Shown: piece after piece, positions 1 to 8,640 of the stretch
Layout: every line of letters begins with the position of its first letter
Position numbering within the stretch: the first letter of the stretch is position 1
Assembly (NCBI GenBank): GCA_964510315.1
Contig: CAZEAP010000005.1
Span: 1-64,000, forward strand
Source of the DNA: CAZEAP01 sp964510315
GTDB taxonomy: Bacteria; Planctomycetota; Brocadiia; SM23-32
DNA length: 64,000 nt
Direction: 5' to 3'
The notes under the pieces: model-generated
Told to the model about the DNA's origin: nothing
What the model saw: only the letters and a program-made list of their open reading frames with translations
The model's database searches: none
Translations under genes and position numbers: made by a program

Positions 1-870
1 GCAGAGGACGCAGAGGGACGCAGAGGAAAGCGACGGCAAAAGGAACCACGGAGGACACAGAGGGCACGGAGGAAGGCGAACGGAAGAACGTGAACCACGA
101 AGGACACGAAGCGCACGAAGGAAACAACGGCAGAAAGGGTGCACAACGGCGAACGAACCCGCGGATGCTTGCCCGCCTGTGGCGGGAACCACGAAGGAAG
201 ACAACGGCAAAGATGGGCACAACGGCCGGGGGAACCGCAGAGGACGCAGAGGGACGCAGAGGAAAGCGACGGCAAAAGGAACCACGGAGGACACAGAGGG
301 CACGGAGGAAGGCGAACGGAAGAACGTGAACCACGAAGGACACGAAGCGCACGAAGGACGACAACGAACAGCACGACAACTCAACAACCGGGAACTTTCT
401 GCTGCCTACTGCTCACTGCCTACTGACTGCTGGATCCACCACGAAGGACACGAAGAACACGAAGGAAACAACGGCAGAAAGGGTGCACAACGGCCGGGGG
501 AACCGCAGAGGACGCAGAGGAAAGCGACGGCAAAAGGAACCACGGAGGGCACAGAGGGCACGGAGGAACGCGAACGGAAGAACTTGAACCACGAAGGACA
601 CGAAGCGCACGAAGGACGACAACGAACAGCACGACAACTCAACAACCGGGAACTTTCTGCTGCCTACTGCTCACTGCCTACTGACTGCTGGATCCACCAC
701 GAAGGAAGACAACGGCAAAGATGGGCACAACGGCCGGGCGAACCGCTGAGGGTCCAGAGTAACGGCGGTCGTTCCGTCAGACCGCCGGAGGCGGGTAAGC
801 TTCAGCCGGCAGAGTTCATCTGCCGTCGTTGCCGTTACTTCAGAATTCAGACTTCAGACTTCAGAATTCC
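1..870. repeat. Degenerate tandem/direct repeat array (GAAGGACACGAAG type)
   Basis: No gene is credible here. A block of about 120 bp that begins GCAGAGGACGCAGAGG and ends ACACGAAGCGCACGAAGG occurs at 1-121 and 237-357, and again in a slightly shortened and mutated form at 505-620. A second block of about 90 bp, with CAACAACCGGGAACTTTCTG followed by three CTACTG-like steps, occurs at 357-449 and 616-707. Inside the blocks run short degenerate units such as ACGAAGGACACGAAG. The open frames across it read as low-complexity H-E-G repeats and are artefacts of the repeat. The last 35 bases before the ABC ATPase gene carry small CAGACTT and CAGAATTC duplications. Confidence 0.85.
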
Positions 871-872
871 AA

Positions 873-1616
873 ATGGCTTCTTCCCCGACGAATGGCGCCC
901 GGGCCGCACCGCCCGAGTCCCGCCCGGGAACCATCCTCCGTGCTGAGGATGTCGTCAAGGACTACCGGATCGGCCGGCGCTCCCTGCGGGTGCTCCACGG
1001 GGTTTCCCTGGAGGTGCGGCGGGGTGAATTGCTCGGCATCGTTGGCCCCAGCGGGGCCGGCAAGAGCACGCTGCTGCACATCCTGGGGATGCTGGACACG
1101 CCCACCCAAGGCCGGGTTCTCTACAACGGGCAGGACCTGGCCGGCCTTTCCGCCCGCGAACGGGCGGACCGGCGAAACAGTCTATTCGGGTTCGTCTTCC
1201 AGTTCTACCACCTGCTGAGGGATTTCACGGCCGCCGAAAACGTGGCCCTCCCGGCCCTTGCCCCGGCGAGGATCGCCGGCGGCCGGAAGCGGCGCAGGGA
1301 AGCGCTTCGCGAAGCCCGCCGTATCCTGGGGCTGGTCGGCCTGAGCGAACGGGCCGAGCACCGTCCCACCCAGCTTTCCGGCGGCGAGAGGCAACGGGTG
1401 GCCATCGCCCGCGCCCTCATCAATGAGCCCGAGGTGCTGATGTGCGACGAACCGACGGGCAACCTGGACACCGACACCGGCGAGGTGATCCTGGACCTGC
1501 TGGTGCGGATACGCCGGGAGACCGGTTGCACTCTGCTGATGGTGACCCACGACGAGCGGGTCGCCGCGCGGGCGGAGCGCACACTTCACCTCAGGGACGG
1601 CCGAGTAGATCGCTGA
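873..1616 (+). CDS. ABC transporter ATP-binding protein (LolD/MacB-type)
   Basis: This 247-aa ATPase subunit of an ABC transporter has all the expected motifs: Walker A GPSGAGKS near residues 58-65, a Q-loop near 107-115, the signature LSGGERQ near 168, Walker B VLMCDEPTGN near 187-196 and the switch His in THD near 225. The insertion-free length and the EPTGNLD segment match the MacB/LolD/FtsE group, which powers lipoprotein release, export or mechanotransmission rather than nutrient import. No permease gene is adjacent: upstream is the repeat array and downstream is ilvE, so its partner is not visible. No clear Shine-Dalgarno precedes the ATG used here, because the repeat runs right up to it; the true start could lie slightly downstream. 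Confidence 0.88.
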   Translation: MASSPTNGARAAPPESRPGTILRAEDVVKDYRIGRRSLRVLHGVSLEVRRGELLGIVGPSGAGKSTLLHILGMLDTPTQGRVLYNGQDLAGLSARERADRRNSLFGFVFQFYHLLRDFTAAENVALPALAPARIAGGRKRRREALREARRILGLVGLSERAEHRPTQLSGGERQRVAIARALINEPEVLMCDEPTGNLDTDTGEVILDLLVRIRRETGCTLLMVTHDERVAARAERTLHLRDGRVDR

Positions 1617-1772
1617 AGGAAAAAAGTTGACCGCTGCGCGCTCCCCACGCCTTTGAGGAGAGCAACCGGCTCAGGGAAAAGTGAGTTGCACGCCGGCGGC
1701 TTTGCCCTTAGGCTGTTGCTTGTTTTCATGGCATAAATCGCTTCAGCACGTCGGCAACGCGAGGAGAACAAT

Positions 1773-2639
1773 TTGGGGCTGAAAGTCTACATCAACGGCG
1801 AGCTGTACGAGAAGGAGGAGGCCCGCATATCGGTCTACGACCACGGTTTGCTCTACGGAGATGGAGTCTTCGAAGGCATCCGTGCCTACAACGGGCGCAT
1901 CTTCCGCGAGGAAGAGCACATCGAGAGGCTCTACGCCTCCGCCCGGGCCATCGCCCTGGAGATACCGATGAGCCGGGAGGAGATGGCCGCCGCCATGGAG
2001 CAAACGCTCGAGGCCAACAGCCTCTCGGATGCATACATCAGGGTGGTTGTCACCCGGGGCGTCGGCACCCTGGGGCTCGACCCCTACAAGTGCAGCCAGC
2101 CGAAGGTGATCGTCATCACCGACAGCATCGAACTTTACCCCCGGGAGCTGTACGAGAACGGGCTGGAGCTGGTCACCGTCTCCACCATCCGCAATCACCC
2201 CAACGCCCTGAACCCCCGCATCAAATCCCTGAACTACCTGAACAACATCCTGGCAAAGATCGAGGGCATCCAGGCCGGCGTCAGCGAAGCCATCATACTC
2301 AACAAGGATGGCTACGTGGCCGAGTGCACCGGCGACAACATCTTCATCGTCAGGGGGGGGGAACTGGTCACCCCGCCGGTCCACGCGGGTATACTGGAGG
2401 GCATAACCCGGGAGACGGTTCTCCAACTGGCCGCCGAGGCGGGGATGGAAACGCTGGAACGGCAGATCACCCGTTTCGACCTCTACGTGGCCGACGAGTG
2501 CTTCCTGACCGGCACCGCCGCCGAACTCATCCCCGTGGTCCGGATCGACAGCCGCCAGATCGGCGACGGCACCCCGGGGCCGGTCACCCAGAAGCTGCTG
2601 GAGATGTTCCGCGACCAGACCACCAACAGCCGGGGCTGA
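1773..2639 (+). CDS. ilvE: Branched-chain amino acid aminotransferase
   Basis: This 288-aa class IV PLP-dependent aminotransferase catalyses the reversible transfer of an amino group between glutamate and branched-chain 2-oxoacids, the last step of Val/Leu/Ile synthesis. The N-terminal ING-x-F/Y-type opening and DHGLLYGDGVFEGIR are family hallmarks. Lys151 in NPRIKSLNYLNN fits the PLP lysine, and AECTGDNIF, ILEGITRETV and FLTGTAAELIPV are the usual C-terminal signatures. Start: a TTG at 1773 with GAGGAG 7 bases upstream, since no ATG fits. It stands alone, 156 bp from the ABC ATPase gene and 64 bp from the next gene. D-amino-acid aminotransferase or aminodeoxychorismate lyase are relatives, but the overall pattern favours IlvE. 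Confidence 0.93.
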   Translation: MGLKVYINGELYEKEEARISVYDHGLLYGDGVFEGIRAYNGRIFREEEHIERLYASARAIALEIPMSREEMAAAMEQTLEANSLSDAYIRVVVTRGVGTLGLDPYKCSQPKVIVITDSIELYPRELYENGLELVTVSTIRNHPNALNPRIKSLNYLNNILAKIEGIQAGVSEAIILNKDGYVAECTGDNIFIVRGGELVTPPVHAGILEGITRETVLQLAAEAGMETLERQITRFDLYVADECFLTGTAAELIPVVRIDSRQIGDGTPGPVTQKLLEMFRDQTTNSRG

Positions 2640-2703
2640 GACAGCACGAGTTCACGCACGAGCGGCTCGATTAGCCTGCGATTCACAGAAAGAGGCAACG
2701 CCC

Positions 2704-3543
2704 ATGTACCGCGCCTTCAACGGCGGTCCCATCGGAGTTGACGTTCCCTTCGACGAGGCGGTCGAGCTGGCCGCCCATTATGGGTTCGACGGAATCTACC
2801 TGGACCTGGATTACCTGCTCCGCAGGGGCCCCGGCACGGTCGTTCAGATGCTGGAGGAACGGAGCCTGAAGGCCGCCGGCTGGCTGCTGCCCCTTTCCCT
2901 CACCGCCGAGGAGGGCTCCTTCAACGTTGGACTCGAGGAGCTGCCCTGGGCCGCCGGGAACTGCTCTCGCGTCGGGGCAACCCGCTGCTCCACCTGGGTC
3001 TCCCCCGCCTCCGACCGATTGCCCCCCGATGAGATGTTCGAACTGCTCCGCGATCGGGTGGAGACCGTCTGCCGCATACTGGCCGAGAGCGACATCCGAC
3101 TGGGACTGGAGTTCATCGGACCGAAGACCAGCCGGCAGGGGAAGAAACACGAGTTCATCCACACCATGGACGGCATGCTGGAGCTGTGCGACGCCGTCGA
3201 GGTCGACAACGTCGGCCTGCTGCTGGATAGCTGGCACCTCTACACCAGCGGGGGAAGCAACGAGGACGTGCTGGAGCTGCGCGACGAACAGATCGTGGAC
3301 GTCCACATCAACGACGCCCCGGCCGGTGTGCCGCGCGAAGAGCAGATCGACAACCAGCGATGCCTGCCCGGAGCCACCGGGGTGATCGACGTCGGACGAT
3401 TCCTGGAGTGTCTCGACCAGATTGGTTACACCGGACCCGTGCTGGTGGAGCCGTTCGACCAGGAGCTTCGCGAACTGGGGAACGAGGAGGCCATCCAGCG
3501 AACGAAGGACGCCGTGGACAGCGTCTGGCCGGAGTCCGGCTGA
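2704..3543 (+). CDS. Sugar phosphate isomerase/epimerase-like TIM-barrel protein
   Basis: This 279-aa protein has the features of the xylose-isomerase-like TIM-barrel superfamily (COG1082). It opens with a strand and HYGFDGIYLDL, has an ESDIRLGLEFIGP strand with a likely metal-binding Glu near the middle, LLLDSWHLYTSGG with Asp/His ligands, and VDVHINDAP followed by GPVLVEPF near the C-terminus. These acidic and His residues usually bind a divalent metal used for aldose-ketose isomerisation or epimerisation of sugars or polyols. The substrate cannot be read from sequence. The ATG follows a GAGG-type ribosome site. The next gene begins about 58 bp downstream in the same direction, so co-transcription is possible. 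Confidence 0.75.
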   Translation: MYRAFNGGPIGVDVPFDEAVELAAHYGFDGIYLDLDYLLRRGPGTVVQMLEERSLKAAGWLLPLSLTAEEGSFNVGLEELPWAAGNCSRVGATRCSTWVSPASDRLPPDEMFELLRDRVETVCRILAESDIRLGLEFIGPKTSRQGKKHEFIHTMDGMLELCDAVEVDNVGLLLDSWHLYTSGGSNEDVLELRDEQIVDVHINDAPAGVPREEQIDNQRCLPGATGVIDVGRFLECLDQIGYTGPVLVEPFDQELRELGNEEAIQRTKDAVDSVWPESG

Positions 3544-3601
3544 CCCCGCTGCCGCCCTGCTGCGGCTCACGTGTGATCTCCTTGTTGACGGAGGCACCTC
3601 T

Positions 3602-4369
3602 ATGCCCGTATCCCAACACCAGAAGAGCTTCGTGCTGACCGTTGCCGAGTCCAAGCGGCTCATCGCCAGAGCCCTGAAGAAACATCCGGCGATCATCGGC
3701 GCGCTTAACCGGGGGATCGTGGCGGTGGCCAAAGGCACCACCAATTCCTATGTGGCCGAGGAATTGCTCGGAGAAGCCCTCCACAAGCCCCATTACTGCA
3801 CCGGAGTCACCCTTCCCGCCTGTGGAGCCGAGGAGGTGGAAACGGCCAACAAGCTGCCTGACGTGGTTCTGAAGCAGGGGGAACGGGTCCAGAACGTCTC
3901 AGCCACCGAGGTGGTCGAGCAAATGGGGCCGGGCGACGTCTTCATCAAAGGCGCCAACGCCCTCAACTACGACACACGGCAGGCCGGCATCCTTATCGGC
4001 CACCCCAGCGGCGGAACCATCGGCGCCGCCATCGGGACGGTGGTGGCCCGGCGGGCCACGCTGCTGATTCCGGTCGGGCTGGAGAAGAACATCCCCGGCG
4101 ACCTCCACGAGTTGTATCGCGACCTTGCCGGTGCGGCCGACAACGGGGAGGGGCCCACGCTCTGGCCCGTGGACGGTGAGATTTTCACCGAGGTCGAAGC
4201 CCTGCAGCTCTGCATGTCGGGCGGGCGAGCAGCCCCCATCGCCGCCGGCGGGGTCGCCGGGGCCGAAGGCAGCGTGCGGATGTCGGTCTTCGGCGGCCCC
4301 GAACACATCCAGCGGGCCGAGGGCGCCATCGAAGACGTGCGCGGCGAAGCGTCCTTCATTCTCCCGTGA
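3602..4369 (+). CDS. Conserved-looking protein of unknown function
   Basis: This 255-aa protein is not one I recognise. It has no signal peptide and no membrane segment, so it is likely cytoplasmic. Visible features are an N-terminal helical segment rich in Lys/Arg (AESKRLIARALKKHP), a GTTNSYVAEELLG segment, a GDVFIKGANALNYD segment, a glycine-rich run GHPSGGTIGAAIGTVVARR around residues 140-160 that could be a nucleotide or phosphate loop, and a second Gly/Ala-rich run AAPIAAGGVAGAEG. The ATG at 3602 is preceded by GGAGG at good spacing; an in-frame upstream opening has no such site. It follows the isomerase-like gene, which may be a hint that it acts in sugar metabolism, but no function is assigned. 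Confidence 0.72.
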   Translation: MPVSQHQKSFVLTVAESKRLIARALKKHPAIIGALNRGIVAVAKGTTNSYVAEELLGEALHKPHYCTGVTLPACGAEEVETANKLPDVVLKQGERVQNVSATEVVEQMGPGDVFIKGANALNYDTRQAGILIGHPSGGTIGAAIGTVVARRATLLIPVGLEKNIPGDLHELYRDLAGAADNGEGPTLWPVDGEIFTEVEALQLCMSGGRAAPIAAGGVAGAEGSVRMSVFGGPEHIQRAEGAIEDVRGEASFILP

Positions 4370-4479
4370 GAAGGTCCGCGGAACCACGCCTCGGCAGCGG
4401 TGCTCGGTTGACGCCCCCACCGGCCGCCGCCAGAATACCCGGTGGCCTTCTCCGTTGTTCCACTCAAAGGGGTAATACC

Positions 4480-5292
4480 ATGTATCGAAAGACGAGCCCG
4501 AAGACGTTGGCCTGCGCGTTGGGACTGCTGTTGCTGATCGCAGCCTGCGCCGGTGCGCAGGAGGAGGCTCCCGCCGAGCCCGCTCCGCCCGACGCCCGCC
4601 GGATGGCCCGGACCTGGGAGTTGATAGCCCGCTACGAGGAACGGATGCAGGACGTGACCGGCCTCGCCGAGGAACTGCTCGACCTCACCGGGGAGCAGCG
4701 GCAGCGCCTGGAAGGGCTCCGCAGGCAGCAACGCGAGGAGCGGACCGACCTCCTCGAGAAGCTCCGTGAGAGATATGCCGCCAAGGTGGGCGAGACCCTC
4801 ACCGCCGAGCAGCGGAAGACCTACGCCGGCGTTTTGTCAACTCTGGATGAACTCAAGGAGGAGATATCCGCAGCCCGTCGGGCTTTCCTCCGGGAAATCG
4901 GGGGGGACGCCCGAGTAGACTTGGAGAGCCCCGCCACCGCCGACCCCTCCCGGTTGCTCGAGATCAGCAAAGAGAAACGCTCACAGTTGCTGAAACTACG
5001 TCTGGAGCGCCACCAGTCCCTCGGTCAAGCGCTCTCCTCCCTGCCGGAGAAGGAAACTCTAAACGACCCGGAAGCCTGGCGGAACTACCGGGAGCGCTAC
5101 CGGAAGCTCCAGGAAGAAGCCACCCGGAATTACGAGAAGGCGCTCAAGGAACTCCTGACCCCCGAGCAGTTCCAGAAACTGCAAAAGGTCCAGGCCGCCA
5201 TGGACGACTATCGCCGACGGGTGAGGGAAGCGCGGCGGCAGGCTTACGCCGGAGTTCACGCGCTCCTTCAGCACACGCAGGGAGAAGATTGA
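4480..5292 (+). CDS. Exported LTxEQ-repeat protein (Spy/CpxP-like), probable lipoprotein
   Basis: This 270-aa protein opens with a classic export signal: positive N-terminus, a hydrophobic core of Leu/Ala, then LLLIAACAG, a plausible lipobox with Cys near residue 23. The rest is almost entirely charged helix. Three motifs of the form LT-x-EQ (LTGEQRQRL, LTAEQRKTY, LTPEQFQKL) are spread over it, as in the periplasmic chaperone-like Spy/CpxP and heavy-metal sensor groups. It probably sits in the periplasm, perhaps membrane-anchored, and may bind unfolded protein or metal. The ATG at 4480 is preceded by AAAGGGG. No partner sensor kinase is next to it, so the function is inferred from motif layout only. 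Confidence 0.75.
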   Translation: MYRKTSPKTLACALGLLLLIAACAGAQEEAPAEPAPPDARRMARTWELIARYEERMQDVTGLAEELLDLTGEQRQRLEGLRRQQREERTDLLEKLRERYAAKVGETLTAEQRKTYAGVLSTLDELKEEISAARRAFLREIGGDARVDLESPATADPSRLLEISKEKRSQLLKLRLERHQSLGQALSSLPEKETLNDPEAWRNYRERYRKLQEEATRNYEKALKELLTPEQFQKLQKVQAAMDDYRRRVREARRQAYAGVHALLQHTQGED

Positions 5293-5338
5293 CGGCACAG
5301 GCGGCCCTTCAGCCGACTGTCGGGGGGGCAGATGCGGC

Positions 5339-6490
5339 TCAGATGAAGTTCAGCCCGTAGTCAACCAGCGGCAAGGGGAACAACCGCTCCAGAACCCTGG
5401 CCAGCTCGGAGCCGGGGCCGAGATCCAGCTCCAGCTCCTGCCGCCGGTGGGACGGCAAAAAAACCAACCGTGTGAGCTGCCCCATTCCCCCGAGTCGGAG
5501 TTCCTCCTTCCCGTAGCTCAGCCGTCCCCCGCCCTCGGCGTCGAACTCCAGCCGGCTGAACTTCTCTATCCCCAGCAATTCGCGGAAAAGCGGCGCGGAG
5601 GCGTCCCATAGGGCCTGCGCGTCGATTATACCCACCGTCCCGTGGAAACCGCGCGGCGCGCTCGGCCAGCCGAACTGCGCTGCCAGGGCATTCATCTCCT
5701 CGTCGCCGGCGAGGTAGTCCACCTTCGCGTCGCGCGCACCCAGACCGGCGAACAGGGCGCGGAAGGCCGCCGTAACGGCGCAGCGGGGACCGCCGAACTC
5801 CCGAACGTAGGGTCTCTGGTCGTCCGCGTCACCGGCGCCGGGACGCTGATAGGCAAAGTAGGCCACCGGCTCGCCGTCGGCTCCGCAGACCACCATAGTC
5901 CGCCCCGCCGCGTCCACCACGTGGCCGCACCGCAGGAGCTTCAGGAAGTCGTCGGGCCCGCGCGCGAAACGCACCGGTTCGGCGGCGTGGATGCGCACGA
6001 GGTCGGGCACGTCGGCCGGCTTCCACGGGCGGACCTCGAGATCCTCACCGGGGGGAAGCTTGTCTATCGGGATGCCGCAGGTGCGGTATCCGCCTACGTC
6101 CACGTAACCCTGGCGGCGATAGAGCCCACGTCCGCCGGAGATGAAGAAAAGGTCGCACCCATCGCGGACGGCCTTCGCCCGGGCATCCTTGAGGAGCCGG
6201 GTGGCCAACCCCTGCCCGCGATAATCGGGGTCCGTGCAGACCGACCCGATACAGCAGGCCCGGTGACGGGTCCCGCGGAGAAGGACGTCCCGCTCGCACA
6301 TGCCCACCAGCGAGACCGGACGGCCGTCCTCCAAAAACAGCCGCAGGTTCTCCAGGTTCTCCAGGTTGAACAACAAGGGATATTCCTGGGCCATCGAGGT
6401 ATCTTCGCCGGCACGAAAGACGCTGTCGGACAGCTCTAAGACGGCCGGCAGCTCCTCGCGGCGTGCGGCGCGGGGACCTTCGATGCTCAT
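5339..6490 (-). CDS. GNAT-family N-acetyltransferase, Eis-like
   Basis: This 383-aa cytoplasmic enzyme has an N-terminal GNAT fold. The acetyl-CoA pyrophosphate loop is visible in CTDPDYRGQGLATRLLKDA at about residues 86-105. The length, a second GNAT-like middle segment and a C-terminal lipid-transfer-protein-like part (ending LPLVDYGLNFI) match the Eis family, whose members acetylate amines on aminoglycosides, polyamines or peptides. The C-terminal carboxylate of Eis proteins takes part in catalysis, and this protein ends at a comparable point. It is divergent from etfB with a 168-bp shared intergenic region, and convergent with the LTxEQ protein gene. The substrate is unknown. Confidence 0.82.
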   Translation of the reverse strand: MSIEGPRAARREELPAVLELSDSVFRAGEDTSMAQEYPLLFNLENLENLRLFLEDGRPVSLVGMCERDVLLRGTRHRACCIGSVCTDPDYRGQGLATRLLKDARAKAVRDGCDLFFISGGRGLYRRQGYVDVGGYRTCGIPIDKLPPGEDLEVRPWKPADVPDLVRIHAAEPVRFARGPDDFLKLLRCGHVVDAAGRTMVVCGADGEPVAYFAYQRPGAGDADDQRPYVREFGGPRCAVTAAFRALFAGLGARDAKVDYLAGDEEMNALAAQFGWPSAPRGFHGTVGIIDAQALWDASAPLFRELLGIEKFSRLEFDAEGGGRLSYGKEELRLGGMGQLTRLVFLPSHRRQELELDLGPGSELARVLERLFPLPLVDYGLNFI

Positions 6491-6598
6491 TCCCGCAATC
6501 TCCCTGTAGGTACTTCAGAAGGTTCCGTGGCGACGCCTGACATGCTTACCATAGCGCAGCGGCCTTCACAAGTGCCCCCGGCATACTTGCCCCCGGGT

Positions 6599-6627
6599 TT
6601 GCGGACCCCGCCCCGGACGCGTAACAT
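6599..6627 (+). promoter_or_regulatory. Possible sigma70-type promoter for the etfB-etfA-GlcD operon
   Basis: TTGCGG at 6599-6604 and TAACAT at 6622-6627 are 17 bp apart, and the -10 lies 31 bp upstream of the etfB ATG. The -35 matches the consensus in its first three bases and the -10 in four of six. It sits in the divergent region shared with the acetyltransferase gene. This is sequence inspection only. Confidence 0.35.
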
Positions 6628-6658
6628 TCTCTTTTGCCGATTCGGAGGCACCGCGCCC

Positions 6659-7444
6659 ATGCACGTGGTCGTCTGCATCAAGCAGGTCCCCGACACCGCC
6701 GAGGTGCGGCTCGACCCCGAGCGCGGGACGCTGATCCGGCAGGGCGTTCCCGGCATCCTCAACCCTCTCGACACCCACGCCGTGGAGGCCGCCGTGGCCC
6801 TGTGTGAGGCGGCGGGCGGAAACGTCACAGCCCTCAGCATGGGACCCCCGGCCGCGGAGGAGGCGCTCCGCGAGGCCCTGGCGCTCGGGGCCGACCGAGC
6901 CCTCTTGCTGACCGACCGCGCCTTCGCCGGAGCCGACACCTGGGCCACCTCCTACACCCTCTCGCTCGCCGTACGCGCGCTCGGGGACGTTGGTCTGGTC
7001 GTATGCGGCAAGCAGGCCATCGACGGAGACACGGCCCAGGTCGGACCCGGCCTGGCCACGCACCTCGGTTGGCCCCAGGTCACCTATGTGAGCAGAGTGG
7101 TCGGTTTGCGCGACGGTGGCCTGCTGCTGGAGCGGCTGACCGATTACGGCACCGAGCGCGTGCGCGTCCAGCTACCGGCCCTCCTGACCGCCCTGAAAGA
7201 TCTTAACGTGCCCCGCCTGCCCTCGCTGGCGCGCCGGATGGGCGCGCGACGAGCCGAGGTGGAGCGCTGGGGGCCGGATAGGCTTGAGGGAGATCCCGGC
7301 GGATATGGGCTCGAGGGCAGCCTCACCCGCGTGGTTCGCGTCTTCACGCCTCCGCCCCGCGGCGAGTGCAAAATGCTGACCGGGGAACCCGCTGAGGCCG
7401 CCTGTGAACTGGCCGATGTCCTCAGGGAGAGAAAACTCCTGTGA
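6659..7444 (+). CDS. etfB: Electron transfer flavoprotein beta subunit
   Basis: This 261-aa EtfB opens with VVVCIKQVPDTAEVRLDP and has the subunit signature around residues 117-130 (CGKQAIDGDTAQVGP). In Etf complexes it binds AMP or, in bifurcating members, a second FAD, and shuttles electrons between an acyl-CoA or 2-hydroxyacid dehydrogenase, NAD and ferredoxin. The ATG at 6659 follows TTCGGAGG. The stop codon overlaps the start of etfA (TGATG at 7442-7446), showing translational coupling. The neighbouring etfA with a ferredoxin domain and the flavin dehydrogenase indicate a three-subunit complex of the LctBCD type. Confidence 0.93.
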   Translation: MHVVVCIKQVPDTAEVRLDPERGTLIRQGVPGILNPLDTHAVEAAVALCEAAGGNVTALSMGPPAAEEALREALALGADRALLLTDRAFAGADTWATSYTLSLAVRALGDVGLVVCGKQAIDGDTAQVGPGLATHLGWPQVTYVSRVVGLRDGGLLLERLTDYGTERVRVQLPALLTALKDLNVPRLPSLARRMGARRAEVERWGPDRLEGDPGGYGLEGSLTRVVRVFTPPPRGECKMLTGEPAEAACELADVLRERKLL

Positions 7445-8640
7445 TGCCGCTGCAGATTGATCATCAGAGATGCACCCTCTGCGGCCGGTGCGTGGAGGAG
7501 TGCCCTTACGGCGCATTGCGTGAACCGGACGGGCGCGTGGAGGTTACCGAGGAATGCACCCTCTGCGGCGCCTGCGTGGAGGCCTGCCCGGTCGACGCCA
7601 TCGTACTGGAGACCGAGGGAACCCCGCCGGGAGAGGCGGCCGAACGGGGGGGCGTCTGGGTCTACGGCGAGCAGGAGGACGGTCGGTTCCACCGCGTGGT
7701 CTTCGAGTTGATCGGCAAGGGCGCGGAACTGGCCGAAGCGCGCGGCGCGGCCCTGGAGGTGGCAGCGGCCGGCCACCGGCTCGATGCGCTTCCGACGCAG
7801 CTCGCCGGCTTGCCGGTTGACCGCCTGCACCTGGTCGAACATCCCGCCCTGAGTCACCACCGCGACGGTCCGCACAGCCGGGCTCTGGCCCGCCTGATCC
7901 AGGGTCACCGGCCGGAGATCGTGCTGGCGGGGGCCACCGCGCGGGGCCGCTCGCTGATGCCCCGGGTTGCGGTGCTCTGCGGCGCCGGGCTGACCGCCGA
8001 CTGCACCGGGCTGGAGATCGACCCGGACACCGGGCGCCTCCTGCAGACCCGTCCTGCGTTTGGGGGCAACATCATGGCCACCATCCTCACCGGTGAGGGT
8101 CGGACGCAGATGGCCACGGTCCGGCCCCGGGTGATGGGCGAGCCGACCCGGGCTGGCTCCGCGAAGCCGGAAGTTCACTGTTGGGTCCCCCCCGACGAAT
8201 TGGTGGAGGACGGCCTCGAGCTGGTGGCGCGCACGACCGAGGACGAAGAGGTCCCCGACCTGGCGGAGGCCGACGTGCTGGTGGCCGGCGGACGCGGCCT
8301 CGGCGGGCCGGAGGGCTTCGAGATGCTCCGTCGGCTGGCCGATCTGCTGGGCGGAGAGGTTGCCGCCAGCCGGGCCGCTGTCGATGCCGGATGGGTCCCC
8401 TATTACCGGCAGGTGGGCCAGACCGGCCGGACCGTCCAGCCCCGGCTCTACGTGGCCGTCGGCATCTCCGGCGCCCTCCAGCACCGCGCCGGCATGGGCA
8501 GCTCCGAGACCATCGTTGCCGTCAACACCGACCCGGAAGCGCCCATCTTCGAGATCGCCGACTACGGCATCGTCGCCGACTTCCGGGCGGCTCTGCCCGC
8601 CCTTCTGGACGAACTCAGAAAGGGGGGCGCCGATGAATGA
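7444..8640 (+). CDS. etfA: Electron transfer flavoprotein alpha subunit with N-terminal two-cluster ferredoxin domain
   Basis: This 398-aa protein begins with two complete CxxCxxCxxxC motifs (Cys10/13/16/20 and Cys38/41/44/48), each expected to hold a [4Fe-4S] cluster. A standard EtfA follows, with the C-terminal FAD-binding signatures GGRGLGGPEGFEML, QVGQTGRTVQPRLYVAVG and NTDPEAPIFEIADYG. Ordinary respiratory EtfA proteins of about 310 residues lack the ferredoxin part; it is typical of anaerobe Etf proteins that work with ferredoxin, such as those in lactate- and caffeyl-CoA-linked complexes. The ATG overlaps the etfB stop; a GTG one codon earlier is an alternative. Its own stop overlaps the next gene by 8 bp. 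Confidence 0.93.
   Translation: MPLQIDHQRCTLCGRCVEECPYGALREPDGRVEVTEECTLCGACVEACPVDAIVLETEGTPPGEAAERGGVWVYGEQEDGRFHRVVFELIGKGAELAEARGAALEVAAAGHRLDALPTQLAGLPVDRLHLVEHPALSHHRDGPHSRALARLIQGHRPEIVLAGATARGRSLMPRVAVLCGAGLTADCTGLEIDPDTGRLLQTRPAFGGNIMATILTGEGRTQMATVRPRVMGEPTRAGSAKPEVHCWVPPDELVEDGLELVARTTEDEEVPDLAEADVLVAGGRGLGGPEGFEMLRRLADLLGGEVAASRAAVDAGWVPYYRQVGQTGRTVQPRLYVAVGISGALQHRAGMGSSETIVAVNTDPEAPIFEIADYGIVADFRAALPALLDELRKGGADE

Noticed and set aside
1..870. CRISPR array
   Set aside because: The repeats are long, adjacent and degenerate, with no unique spacers of uniform length and no cas genes near.
179..946. A 255-codon open frame over the first repeat array
   Set aside because: Its protein is a direct translation of the DNA repeat (His-Glu-Gly repeats) and reads into the ABC ATPase gene in a wrong frame.
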